DNA from: Rhynchopus euleeides | Lineage: Eukaryota; Euglenozoa; Diplonemea; Diplonemida; Diplonemidae | DNA: 64,000 bases | Reading direction: 5' to 3' | Assembly (NCBI GenBank): GCA_963210315.1 | Contig: OY723261.1 | Location: 1,488,001 to 1,552,000, forward strand | Shown here: positions 41,788-51,332 of the stretch, piece after piece | Layout: the number at the start of each line of letters is the position of its first letter | How positions within the stretch are numbered: the first letter of the stretch is position 1 | Notes under the pieces: generated by a model | Seen by the model: only the letters and a program-made list of their open reading frames with translations | The model's database searches: none | Told to the model about the DNA's origin: nothing | Program-made: the position numbers and the translations under genes

Positions 41788-43524
41788 AGGAGGGTGTCCG
41801 GTACTCCGGATTTTCCTGATTTTTCCCGATTTTCCGAAAGTTTTGCCACTGGTTGACACAAGGGCAAATTTCGAGCAAAATCCGAAAATCAGGAAAAATC
41901 GGGAAAAAACAGGAAATCCAGGGGGGGCCACCGGAGACCCTCCCCGAAAAAATCCGATTTTTTTGGGTCGAAAAAAAAAATTTTTTTCCGACCCGAAAAT
42001 CTGTATCTGCGGACTGCCACACTCTGAAAAACCGAAAAATTTCCGAAAAAAATCGAAAATTTTGGCCTTTCCTGGCCTGTGTGGTCCCAAAGGGCCCAGG
42101 TTGCCCGGTTTTTCTCCCAAAAACACCCCAAAAATTTTTCCGCCGTTTCACCCCCCCAGAATCTAGGAGGGTGTCCGGTACTCCGGATTTTCCTGATTTT
42201 TCCCGATTTTCCGAAAGTTTTGCCACTGGTTGACACAAGGGCAAATTTCGAGCAAAATCCGAAAATCAGGAAAAATCGGGAAAAAACAGGAAATCCAGGG
42301 GGGGCCACCGGAGACCCTCCCCGAAAAAATCCGATTTTTTTGGGTCGAAAAAAAAAATTTTCCGACCCGAAAATCTGTATCTGCGGACTGCCACACTCTG
42401 AAAAACCGAAAAATTTCCGAAAAAAATCGAAAATTTTGGCCTTTCCTGGCCTGTGTGGTCCCAAAGGGCCCAGGTTGCCCGGTTTTTCTCCCAAAAACAC
42501 CCCAAAAATTTTTCCGCCCTTCGGGCGGCGGATTGGCCGCCTTCGGCGGCGTCGTCGTTTCACTCTGTACTAAGGACGTCGGTAAAGCCGAGCCCTTTGT
42601 ACAACCGTTTCACTCTGACTTCTGTCTGTCTGTCCTGTGTGCCATCAGTGTGTCCCCGTTACAGTGATTCCGCTCCATCCCATTGAGTGTCTCTCAGTTC
42701 TGCTCGTTCTGACCGTGGAGGTGGTCTCCTGCGACTGCGTCGGTTTCTTGGCTGCCCCGTGTCTGCAGTTCCACTTGTGTCATGGACTCGTTGTGGTTAC
42801 TGGTGCTCTGCAACATTTTCGCTGCTGCTCGTTAGTTCCGTCCCGTTTCATTCCCAGCTGCTCAGGGAGAGCTGCCCTGTGTTTGCCGCAAAGGGCGCTG
42901 CTGATCCTTGTTCCTCATCGCGTTGTGACTCCCATTCAGCCTGGCGGGGCAGTCTTCAGCGTTCAAACTACCTGATAGTTCCCGAAGTTCGCGGATTCCG
43001 CCGCTCATCTTGCACCATATGGGCACCAAGCCGGCAACGATAGCCTGTTGCGTTGAGGCGCCATCGGCTGTCTCCCGGAGCATTTCCAACCTCACATCCG
43101 TGAGGCCACCCAGGTTTGTGGGTTCCATAAAGAACTCAGGCGGGTGCCGCTCTCGTACCCCCGCATGCCTCACCCGCCGCGAACGAGGGAGGCCGCCACG
43201 CATGAGGAGCTTCTCTTCGCCACCTCCCGCTGCTCGTCAGTCAGGGAGCTACACCCCGTTTTTTCGGTTGAAGTTTTTTCTGATCAGAGTTGCACCCACC
43301 GTTTCTCTCCGTCCAGCCCGAGAATGTCGAACCCTGAAAAATCGACAACACCGCACATCCTGCACCTGAGACGCGGCTTCCTTATCTGAGGGGCCGCGTC
43401 CAAATACACGGACTTTGCTAAACTGGACCCAACTCCCCACACCCTTTTTTTTGCCATTTTTTCAAAAAATCCCCCAAAATTTTCCAAATTTTTCAAAAAT
43501 TTCCTAAATTTAGGACACCCTCCT
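41788..43524. mobile_element. Insertion 1 inside the left arm, ends AGGAGGGTGTCC
   Basis: The termini AGGAGGGTGTCC and GGACACCCTCCT are inverted. It interrupts the arm sequence after ACAAGTATA; the uninterrupted site is seen in the right arm near 46013-46035. Its left part is a direct duplication (41788-42143 and 42165-42517). A minus-strand frame at 42862-43203 (113 aa) has no recognised domain. Confidence 0.7.
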
Positions 43525-44110
43525 AATACATGTATTATACATGTATAATACTTGCATGTCAACTATTATACATGTATAATACATGTATATGCCTGAAATA
43601 TACATGTAAAATACATGTATATCAAGTAAAAATACAAGTATAATACTTGCATGTCAACTATTATACATGTATTTTTACTTGATATACATGTATTTTACAT
43701 GTATATTTCAGGCATTTACATGTATTTTACATGTATAATACTTGTCATGCAAGTATTATACATGTAAAATACTTGCATGCAAGTAAAATACATGTATTTT
43801 ACTTGCATGCAAGTATTTTACTTGTCATGCAAGTATTATACATGTATTTTACTTGTCATGCAAGTATTTTACATGTATAATACTTGCATGACAAGTATTA
43901 TACATGTAAAATACATGTAAATGCCTGAAATATACATGTAAAATACATGTATATCAAGTAAAAATACAAGTATAATAGTTGACATGCAAGTATTATACTT
44001 GTATTTTTACTTGATATACATGTATTTTACATGTATATTTCAGGCATGTACATGTATTATACATGTATAATAGTTGACATGCAAGTATTATACATGTATA
44101 ATACATGTAT
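43525..44110. repeat. A/T-rich palindrome array, left arm
   Basis: Repeats of TACATGTATAATAC, TACTTGCATG, TACTTGTCATG and the word ATGCCTGAAATATAC alternate on both strands, so nearly the whole stretch can fold on itself. It matches 46019-46393 and 47207-47455. Confidence 0.8.
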
Positions 44111-44113
44111 ATA

Positions 44114-44426
44114 CCGTATACGTAAATATTATGGAACGGGCCCATTTTTGGCCGGTCCGTTCCATAATATTTACAGGGCCAGTTGGGGACTCGGTGGTGA
44201 GGACGGCTTGTGTCAGGAATCGCGCGAAAAGTGCACGAGTAGGTCCCGTCAGGGACTCTGTATGCCGTCCGATCACCTGGTCCAAGTCCCCGAGTCGCAG
44301 AAAGCCCTGTAAATATTATGGAACGAAAAAAATCTGGAACGCCAACCCACCAGCGTTCCAAAATATTTACGTTCCATAATATTTACGTTCCATAATATTT
44401 ACGTTCCAAAATATTTACGTATACGG
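44114..44426. mobile_element. Insertion 2 inside the left arm, TA-flanked MITE
   Basis: The ends CCGTATACGTAAATATT and AATATTTACGTATACGG are flanked by TA. 313 bp, no ORF. Inner words GGAACG/CGTTCC are also inverted. Confidence 0.7.
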
Positions 44427-44689
44427 TACTTGTAGTTATACATGTAAAATTTACAAGATCCCACCGTGTAAGCCCCCCTAAAAACGTACGAAAACCAAAA
44501 TTTTCAACATACCATCAGAACCGCCCTAATACCTGATCTGACCCGAAAATCCGACCCATACCCCCCCGGAAACTGTCTGGGGCCCACTTGTGACACCTGA
44601 TACGCACTTTTGTGATGATTTTTTGGGGTCCTAAAAAATGTACCTCAGTTTCGTACCTTGCCTTTGTACCTGAACCACTCCCGACCGCA

Positions 44690-44959
44690 TTATTTCGTTC
44701 TTTGCCTTTTCTGCGGTGGTTCTGGCTCAGGTGGCACGCATGTTGCCTTCCCCAGTGCCTCGGCAAGGTCTTTCTTGACCTGATTAGTGGGAATGTTGTG
44801 TTGTTGCGTCAGCAGAATGAGTTCAGCCACCTTCTGGGTGTAGTACTTCGATCGCATATGGGTCATTGTGAGTACTTCGTACGCCTGGGAGGCTGCATCG
44901 GCATTAGTAGGCAGCGTTGTAGATGCTTTTGCTTCGTCGATCTTAGCCTGTGAAGGCAC
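44690..44959 (-). CDS. Minus-strand ORF in transposon core (89 aa), unknown
   Basis: Starts MPSQAKIDEAKA and ends in a Lys/Arg-rich PPQKRQRTK, which could be a nuclear signal. CTTCACAG just 5' of its second codon region could be a 3' splice site, so it may be the last exon of a gene running from about 45846. No transposase motif is seen. Confidence 0.3.
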   Translation of the reverse strand: MPSQAKIDEAKASTTLPTNADAASQAYEVLTMTHMRSKYYTQKVAELILLTQQHNIPTNQVKKDLAEALGKATCVPPEPEPPQKRQRTK

Positions 44960-44994
44960 GATTGGGATATTGTACGCCCTGAGAGCCGAAGTGG

Positions 44995-45504
44995 TTATGA
45001 TTGTGCTGTGTAATTTGCGCCCCGCAGGATATGCACACCACGCAGTCTCGACAACACGTATGAGAGTGTACCATGTGGGGACTCAACAAGGTCATTGGAT
45101 CGGCATCTGCCTGCCGACTCAGCCCCCACACAGTGCGACCGCAAGGTCGCCAGGGATGTCTCAACGCCAGGGGAATACCCTCCCCTGGCGTTGTACAACC
45201 CTACTCTCAACCCTCGGGTCCTCTCCTGGAGGCGGTGGTGGCGGGCCCGCAACGCTTCGTACTTCCGGTACAGACTGAGGTAGTCTGCCCGGCTGACCCG
45301 CTCATTGCTTCCTAGATCATCTGCTGCTCTGGAGCTGCCATCACTCTCACTGCCCACATCAGTTGGTGTGGGGGTAGGAGCAGGACGAGTGGGAGGAGTA
45401 GGAGTGCAGGTGACATCTTTCTTGGCTAGCAAGGAACGCCGCTTTTCCCGCACGTGCGTGCAGTTGATGCACCACTGCATATATCTGTCGTCACCACGTC
45501 CCAC
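44995..45504 (-). CDS. Minus-strand ORF in transposon core (169 aa), unknown
   Basis: It contains CINCTHVREKRR, then a Pro/Thr stretch and a helical YLSLYRKYEALRARHHRLQERTR segment resembling a coiled coil. It could join the frames on either side by splicing. No family is recognised. Confidence 0.3.
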   Translation of the reverse strand: MGRGDDRYMQWCINCTHVREKRRSLLAKKDVTCTPTPPTRPAPTPTPTDVGSESDGSSRAADDLGSNERVSRADYLSLYRKYEALRARHHRLQERTRGLRVGLYNARGGYSPGVETSLATLRSHCVGAESAGRCRSNDLVESPHGTLSYVLSRLRGVHILRGANYTAQS

Positions 45505-45516
45505 TCGCTCTCCTAT

Positions 45517-45846
45517 TTACCCAGCCCGACGGAGCGCCCGAAATAATGTCGCCTCACCGATGTCGTGTGCCGTTTTCTTTTTACGCAGGTCTGCCACAAC
45601 GCTCTCTGCCGAGACCCCGCACATCTCCCGTTTGGCGAGCGTCTTTCGAGCAAGGTACTCCTCTGCAGCAGCATCTGACACCTCTGCGAGGCCCTGGGCA
45701 CGCGGCATGTGTTGCTCGGCGTGCTGAGTGAGCGTAGTGACACCCTTCCCTTGCAAAGAACGAAATAATGCGGTCGGGAGTGGTTCAGGTACAAAGGCAA
45801 GGTACGAAACTGAGGTACATTTTTTAGGACCCCAAAAAATCATCAC
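45517..45846 (-). CDS. Minus-strand ORF starting in the inner arm, HTH-like
   Basis: 109 residues. The part GVSAESVVADLRKK...IGEATLFRALRRAG has the pattern of a helix-turn-helix DNA-binding domain, such as precedes mariner-type DDE domains. No DDE catalytic part follows, so it may be the DNA-binding remnant of a lost transposase. Confidence 0.35.
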   Translation of the reverse strand: MMIFWGPKKCTSVSYLAFVPEPLPTALFRSLQGKGVTTLTQHAEQHMPRAQGLAEVSDAAAEEYLARKTLAKREMCGVSAESVVADLRKKKTAHDIGEATLFRALRRAG

Positions 45847-46018
45847 AAAAGTGCGTATCAGGTGTCACAAGTGGGCCCCAGACAGTTTCCGGGGGGGTAT
45901 GGGTCGGATTTTCGGGTCAGATCAGGTATTAGGGCGGCTCTGATGGTATGTCGAAAATTTTGGTTTTGTACGGGCTTACACGGTGGGATCTTGTAAATTT
46001 TACATGTATAACTACAAG

Positions 46019-46393
46019 TATATACATGTATTATACATGTATAATACTTGCATGTCAACTATTATACATGTATAATACATGTATATGCCTGAAATATACA
46101 TGTAAAATACATGTATATCAAGTAAAAATACAAGTATAATACTTGCATGTCAACTATTATACTTGTATTTTTACTTGATATACATGTATTTTACATGTAT
46201 ATTTCAGGCATTTACATGTATTTTACATGTATAATACTTGTCATGCAAGTATTATACATGTAAAATACTTGCATGACAAGTAAAATACATGTATAATACT
46301 TGCATGACAAGTAAAATACTTGCATGCAAGTAAAATACATGTATTTTACTTGCATGCAAGTATTTTACTTGTCATGCAAGTATTTTACATGTA
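46019..46393. repeat. A/T-rich palindrome array, right arm part 1
   Basis: The inverted counterpart of the left-arm array, cut by insertion 3. Confidence 0.75.
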
Positions 46394-46395
46394 TA

Positions 46396-47204
46396 CCGTA
46401 AACGGAAAAAGGGTGGACCGTAAAAATGTTCCAAGTTCCCAAAAAAAGGCCAAACGTTCCATCTTTTTTACGGTCCACCATTTATTGGGACTGAATATGG
46501 AAAAGACAATGCGTTTTTCGCCCGCGGGCTGGTGGGTTGCGGGGCGCGGACTGCGGCCTCCACGCCGCAGACACCCACACGTAGGCCTCCCGACCTCCCA
46601 GCTTTGGACCCTCCCTCCACCACCGCAACCAACACCAGCAAGAGAAGCAAGTCCTCCCTGCGTGTGGAAAAGGCACGATCACCACCACTCACCTCGAGAC
46701 TCACCCACCACCACACCTCGAGAAGTGTAGTACCATGCAAGGAGCATTCCGGTAGAAGTAAAAGTAGAACCTGCTGCACGAGCCCACAAAAGCAGCCACA
46801 GTACGGCAGGGCGCGCAGACAGAAGCTGAGACCACCGGGCTCCCTCCAGATGTAAATTCGTGAATCAGTGCCCGGAAAATTCAGGGAAATCGTACTCCTT
46901 TAGTGTAGTACACCCTGCAGTAACTGTGGGAGAACAGTTCCCGGACGATGGTGAGCGCACACTCTGTGCTGAGGCCCTGTGGTGTTAATCCTGCAGCTTC
47001 AGTCGTACGATTTCCTTGGTTCCTTCGCGACTTCGTCGCGAAGGAACTCGTAAAAAAACCGCCAAGTCCACGATCCCAACCGTAAAATAGGTGGACCGTA
47101 AAAATGTTCCAAGTTCCGGAAAAATCCCATTTGTTCCATCTTTTTTACGGTCCACCTATAGTACGGTTCACCTTTATTACGGTCCACAATATTTCCGTTT
47201 ACGG
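46396..47204. mobile_element. Insertion 3 inside the right arm, TA-flanked element
   Basis: The ends CCGTAAACGG and CCGTTTACGG are flanked by TA (46394-46395, 47205-47206). Removing the element and one TA restores the exact arm sequence ACATGTATAATACTTG seen in the other arm. Subterminal GGTGGACCGTAAAAATG words are repeated and inverted. 809 bp, no convincing ORF. Its ends resemble those of insertion 2, so they may be one family. Confidence 0.75.
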
Positions 47205-47206
47205 TA

Positions 47207-47455
47207 ATACTTGCATGACAAGTATTATACATGTAAAATACATGTAAATGCCTGAAATATACATGTAAAATACATGTATATCAAGTAAAAATACAAGTAT
47301 AATAGTTGACATGCAAGTATTATACTTGTATTTTTACTTGATATACATGTATTTTACATGTATATTTCAGGCATATACATGTATTATACATGTATAATAG
47401 TTGACATGCAAGTATTATACATGTATAATACATGTATTATACTTGTAGTTATACA
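47207..47455. repeat. A/T-rich palindrome array, right arm part 2
   Basis: Continuation of the right-arm array beyond insertion 3. Confidence 0.75.
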
Positions 47456-47508
47456 TGTAAAATTTACAAGATCCCACCGTGTATGACCCCCCCTACCCCC
47501 CCCCCCCC

Positions 47509-50500
47509 CAGGGCTGTAAATAAGGTTTGGGGGTCAGGAGTCGGGAGTCGGGAGTCGGTTATTTACAGTCACCTAAGGTACCTGGGGTGGGGGGGTGGGG
47601 GGCGGGCGGTCTCAAACCCTACTCAATCCTGCGCGCATCCTGTAGTACTGTGGCTGCTTGGTGAGGCTAGCGCAGCAGATTCGACTTTGCTTCTCCGGGC
47701 TCTTAGCACAATGACACGTACTCCACGAACAACAATGCTCTAGGGCAAACAAACCGCGCACGGCCGGGGTTGAGCTGCTTGGCTCCGTGCTGGCGGCAAA
47801 CAAGGGGCTGTAGGTAAGTCTACCATTCACAGGGGGCAGCCCACGAACAAAAGGGGAGAGGGGAAAGGGGTCGCAGCGGCACTCAGAGAGGCAGTGATAG
47901 ACTCCTCGGGCGCCATAACGCTGACAAAAGGGGGTCAGGGGAAGGAATAACAGCAAACCCGCAAAAAGGGGGAGGCGGTCGAACCCAGGAGCCGACCTCT
48001 CCAACCATATTTACACAACATGATGGGTAACACACAATCTAACTTTCCTCGTCGTCATCGTCGTCGTCCTCCTCATCCTCCTCATCCTCCTCGAGCTCCT
48101 CCAGTTCCTCCAGCTCGTCCTCCTCCTCTTCCTCGTCCTCCTCAGGTTCCTCCGCGAAGATGTCGATCTCAGACTGACGAAGTCGCTTGGCGATGTCGTG
48201 GAGCGGCTCACTCTCATCTTCGGCCTTGCGCTTCCTCCCACCACCAGGTGCCCGCCGCTGTCTTTCAGCAAAGAATATGCGCATACCCCGGTGGATGAAA
48301 TCCCGAGTGGCTTCCACATTATCGGGGTCGGGGCCGCAGCGCTTCACAAGCAGCTCGTCGCTCAGCTTCTCCACCCCTACTGTGCTGCGCTGGGCGGGTG
48401 TGCGGTTCCGGAGGATCCCGAGGTCCCCCTCGCATGCCGAGCTCGTCGGCGACGCCATGCAGAGTGCCCCGCGAATGGTACGGAGTGTGGGGAGGTAGTC
48501 GGGGCGGGAGCACAGCTCTTCCTGGCGTAGCTTCCAGAAGCTGGCAAAGGAGAGCTCTGCATCATCCCGAATCCGGCCCTCCTTGATGTACAGCCAGTGC
48601 TCCATAGCAGTCGATGTTGCCTCGGTGTTGTTCATGATGTAGTAGAGGCTTTCGAACTGCTCGTTTGCGCTGCTGTCTGTGACACCGGTCGCGTATGCCA
48701 CACCTGCCACGAGCGCTGCTGCATAGGAATGATCACAGAGGATGCTCTTTGGGTGCAGCCCTTTGACCAGCTCGCCATGGCATCCAGGCCGCCAGTTCTT
48801 CTTCATCTCCCCGAATGCGCGGAGTTGGAGTTGAGCCTCAAGCAGGTAGGGGATCACATTGGCACCCCGTTCTGCGCGGTACTGAGCGACAAGCTGGGGG
48901 CGCTTTGCAAGTTCAAAAAACTTGCTGAAATACTCAAGCGCCCGCTTGAACTTTGCGCCCTGCAGCCTTGTCGCGAGCGCCCGACGGGCCCTGGTGCGGG
49001 CTCCCTTCTGTGAAGCAGTCTTGTTTTTGGAAGATGCAGCACGGCTGTGAAGTTGGTCGTTTCGCAGATGAGTCACCCAGTGTTCGCGCATTTTTCCCGC
49101 CTTCCGCAACGAAGTACACCACTTTGCTTGCCAGCGGATCCGCCACGACCCGCATGGCTTGTACGCGCGCCCCCCTTTCTTCATGACAGCCCTTTTCAAG
49201 GTACGCCGCATCAGCCCCGATTGGCGAAAGATGGTCTGCACAGCACGCACCGTATCACTGACGTACTTGAAATCAGGGTCAGTTTTCAACGGCTTTTCCA
49301 CACAGTTCTGGATGCGATGGCCGACATCCTTGATGTAGAGGGATGGTGCACCGACTGCCTCCTCGATGCGACCATGCAGCCCCGTCTTCTGCCCCGAGAT
49401 CGCACTTCCATCGTCTGCGATGATGCCGCACAGATGCTGGATTTGAAGACCGTATTCATGAAGAAGAGATACTAACATGTCGAAGAGGGTTTTTCCACTC
49501 GCAGAGAGGTCCGCGTCATCACCGTCGGCCTGGTCCGCGTTCGCTGCTGCAGCTTCGATACTCACAAGCCCAAGACAGCGCTCTACAACACGGCAGTCGT
49601 CCGACACCCATCGCAGGCGGAACGTGTATGATTCTTCACCACCAACCTCGCTGCCATCGAGGAGCAAAAACAGCGGCATGCCCTCCTGAACTGTTCGTGA
49701 CACAGACGCGATGGACTCCGCAACGACCATGTTCTTCCACACCTCTAACATCGCCGTGATGTGGGGGCGGTTGAGGTATTGGTTATTGGGAGGGAGTGGA
49801 ACACCTTGAAGCCGCTCTGCTGCAAGCCCCGCAATGATCGACGCATGCGGCCGCCCCCCCCGGATGTCCACGTACAACCGGGAGTGCCAGGCGAAGAGGC
49901 CGTGACGGAGCTCGTCGTTCGTCACTTCCTCCTCTTGCAGCTCGGGCACCACAATCGGCGCTCTGTCACGGCCAGGCGGAGATGAAGCTGCAACGGTTTG
50001 CAGCACAGACACAAGCGCAAGCGCTGCTGTGACACACATGCGCGCGGCAGGCCGGCGGTTCAGCAAAGCCTCACACGTCAGGTGGAAGTCACTCGTCTGG
50101 TGAGCCACCCGCGACTTTCTCTCATCACCAGGAGTGCGGTATGGGACTCTCCCGTCGATGTAGAGCGTCTTGTTCTTCTGCTTCGGCTTCGCGATCAGCT
50201 TGCTGTCGACAGCAGTAACGCACACTCGGCAGTAGGCGTGGCCTTTCTTCTCGTAGAACGTCGGAGAGGGTGCCACCAGGACCGGGGCCTTCGGCCGAGC
50301 CCACGACAGAACAACCGGGGGGGGGGGGGGGGTGGGCGCTGCGGCATTCCTCAGCCGGATGGCAAAGAAATGGCCCACGGGCCCCGTGGAGGGGATGAAC
50401 ACCACCGTCACTAAAGGCAGCCTGTGCTCATTGAGCAACAGCTGTGCACTTTGCGGCCCTGTTTCACGCATAAATGTGAGGACCCTGACAGGTGTGACGT

Positions 50501-51324
50501 GCCTCAGGGACCCCGCCCACCGCTCCACCTCGGTGTTCTTGAGGGGCACTGCCTCCTCGCCGTTGCGCAGCACGGTCGTGCGTGCGGCCACCTCTGCCGT
50601 GGAGAGTCCCATGGAACCTCCAGCAGTCGCCCACCATTCGGTCAGGGCGGACCGACTCGGCGCTTGCGGGGTCTTCCCGCGTGCGAGGTGGTCCGCGAAG
50701 AAGCACGCGACGTACCCGCACGACAGCGCCATGTTGGATGTCCCAGCCAACCCCCCATTCGCCCGCAGCGCCCCAAACGCTGCGAGCACCTCACTCACGG
50801 CAGCAGTATTTGGCTGTGAGTCAAACACTACTGCCTCTACCTGAGGCATGTTGTGTGTCGCAACAGTTGCGTGTGACGTATCTGTGTGGAGTGTGTGTGG
50901 GTGTGCACGTGTGCGCTGTGGTATGCTCAACCACCTGAAGGGGGCGGGAACACAACTCTTCTTGGAAGCTGCCAGAATCTGGCAAAAGGGGCGGGAAAGG
51001 GGCGCCGTATTCACAGCAGTGGTTTGGCAATGAACTCACCCCAGTTCAGAGACCGGTAATGAAGAAGATGACTGGGAGGCACACACCATGCCCCACCCAG
51101 CGGGACCCCCCCACACCCCCACCCACCCATCGGGACCCCCCTCCTCGGGTGTTCCAAAAACCCTTTCTTTTGAATATTTGGAGTCTGTGCGGATCGCAGT
51201 GGGGTCATTTTGGCCATGGGGTGCCTAATACTGCACATTCCCTAAGGGAAGCAAGGCAACCCTCCCAACCCCAAAAAATCCGGCCCGAGTCGGGAGTCGG
51301 GAGTCGGCCTTATTTACACCCCTG
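47509..51324 (-). mobile_element. hAT transposon, apparently complete
   Basis: The ends are CAGGGCTGTAAATAAGG and CCTTATTTACACCCCTG (17 bp, one mismatch), with GAGTCGG repeats just inside. Eight C residues lie on each side (47501-47508 and 51325-51332), matching an 8-bp hAT target duplication. It is 3816 bp and carries one long intact transposase ORF on the minus strand. The neighbour at 51333-52446 is an inverted derivative. Confidence 0.88.
48039..51014 (-). CDS. hAT-family transposase, intact
   Basis: The ORF is 991 codons from 51014. The second in-frame start at 50849 (MPQVEAVVF, 936 aa) is more likely, because it begins the part kept in the derivative copy. Residues about 255-335 show a CxxC...HxxxxxH zinc-finger-like segment (YCRVC, VAHQTSDFH). 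The RNase H-like core has LLLDGSE, RWVSDDCRVVERCLGLVSIE, GIIADDGSAISG and a late C-terminal hAT dimerisation stretch (LPTLRTIRGALCMASPTSSACEGDLGILRNR). It ends in a long Glu/Asp tail. The family cuts and pastes DNA with 8-bp target duplications, in line with the flanks. The absence of stops or frameshifts suggests recent activity. Confidence 0.88.
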   Translation of the reverse strand: MNTAPLSRPFCQILAASKKSCVPAPFRWLSIPQRTRAHPHTLHTDTSHATVATHNMPQVEAVVFDSQPNTAAVSEVLAAFGALRANGGLAGTSNMALSCGYVACFFADHLARGKTPQAPSRSALTEWWATAGGSMGLSTAEVAARTTVLRNGEEAVPLKNTEVERWAGSLRHVTPVRVLTFMRETGPQSAQLLLNEHRLPLVTVVFIPSTGPVGHFFAIRLRNAAAPTPPPPPVVLSWARPKAPVLVAPSPTFYEKKGHAYCRVCVTAVDSKLIAKPKQKNKTLYIDGRVPYRTPGDERKSRVAHQTSDFHLTCEALLNRRPAARMCVTAALALVSVLQTVAASSPPGRDRAPIVVPELQEEEVTNDELRHGLFAWHSRLYVDIRGGRPHASIIAGLAAERLQGVPLPPNNQYLNRPHITAMLEVWKNMVVAESIASVSRTVQEGMPLFLLLDGSEVGGEESYTFRLRWVSDDCRVVERCLGLVSIEAAAANADQADGDDADLSASGKTLFDMLVSLLHEYGLQIQHLCGIIADDGSAISGQKTGLHGRIEEAVGAPSLYIKDVGHRIQNCVEKPLKTDPDFKYVSDTVRAVQTIFRQSGLMRRTLKRAVMKKGGRAYKPCGSWRIRWQAKWCTSLRKAGKMREHWVTHLRNDQLHSRAASSKNKTASQKGARTRARRALATRLQGAKFKRALEYFSKFFELAKRPQLVAQYRAERGANVIPYLLEAQLQLRAFGEMKKNWRPGCHGELVKGLHPKSILCDHSYAAALVAGVAYATGVTDSSANEQFESLYYIMNNTEATSTAMEHWLYIKEGRIRDDAELSFASFWKLRQEELCSRPDYLPTLRTIRGALCMASPTSSACEGDLGILRNRTPAQRSTVGVEKLSDELLVKRCGPDPDNVEATRDFIHRGMRIFFAERQRRAPGGGRKRKAEDESEPLHDIAKRLRQSEIDIFAEEPEEDEEEEEDELEELEELEEDEEDEEDDDDDDEES

Positions 51325-51332
51325 CCCCCCCC

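Larger units (their letters stand above)
41732..47493. mobile_element. TA-flanked DNA transposon with ~0.92-kb inverted arms
   Basis: The ends are GGGGGGGTCATACACGG and CCGTGTATGACCCCCCC, flanked by TA on both sides (41730-41731, 47494-47495). A TA target is typical of Tc1/mariner-like elements. The left arm (41732-44705) and right arm (45753-47493) are inverted copies. After removing three later insertions they are about 920 and 930 bp. Each arm carries the ATGTATA/CAAGTAT palindrome array and a non-palindromic 230-bp inner part. The 1.05-kb core holds only minus-strand ORFs without a recognisable transposase, so it looks non-autonomous. Confidence 0.8.

Noticed and set aside
43525-47455. 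Telomeric or centromeric satellite
   Set aside because: The array sits in matching inverted arms of a TA-flanked element, so it is part of a transposon.
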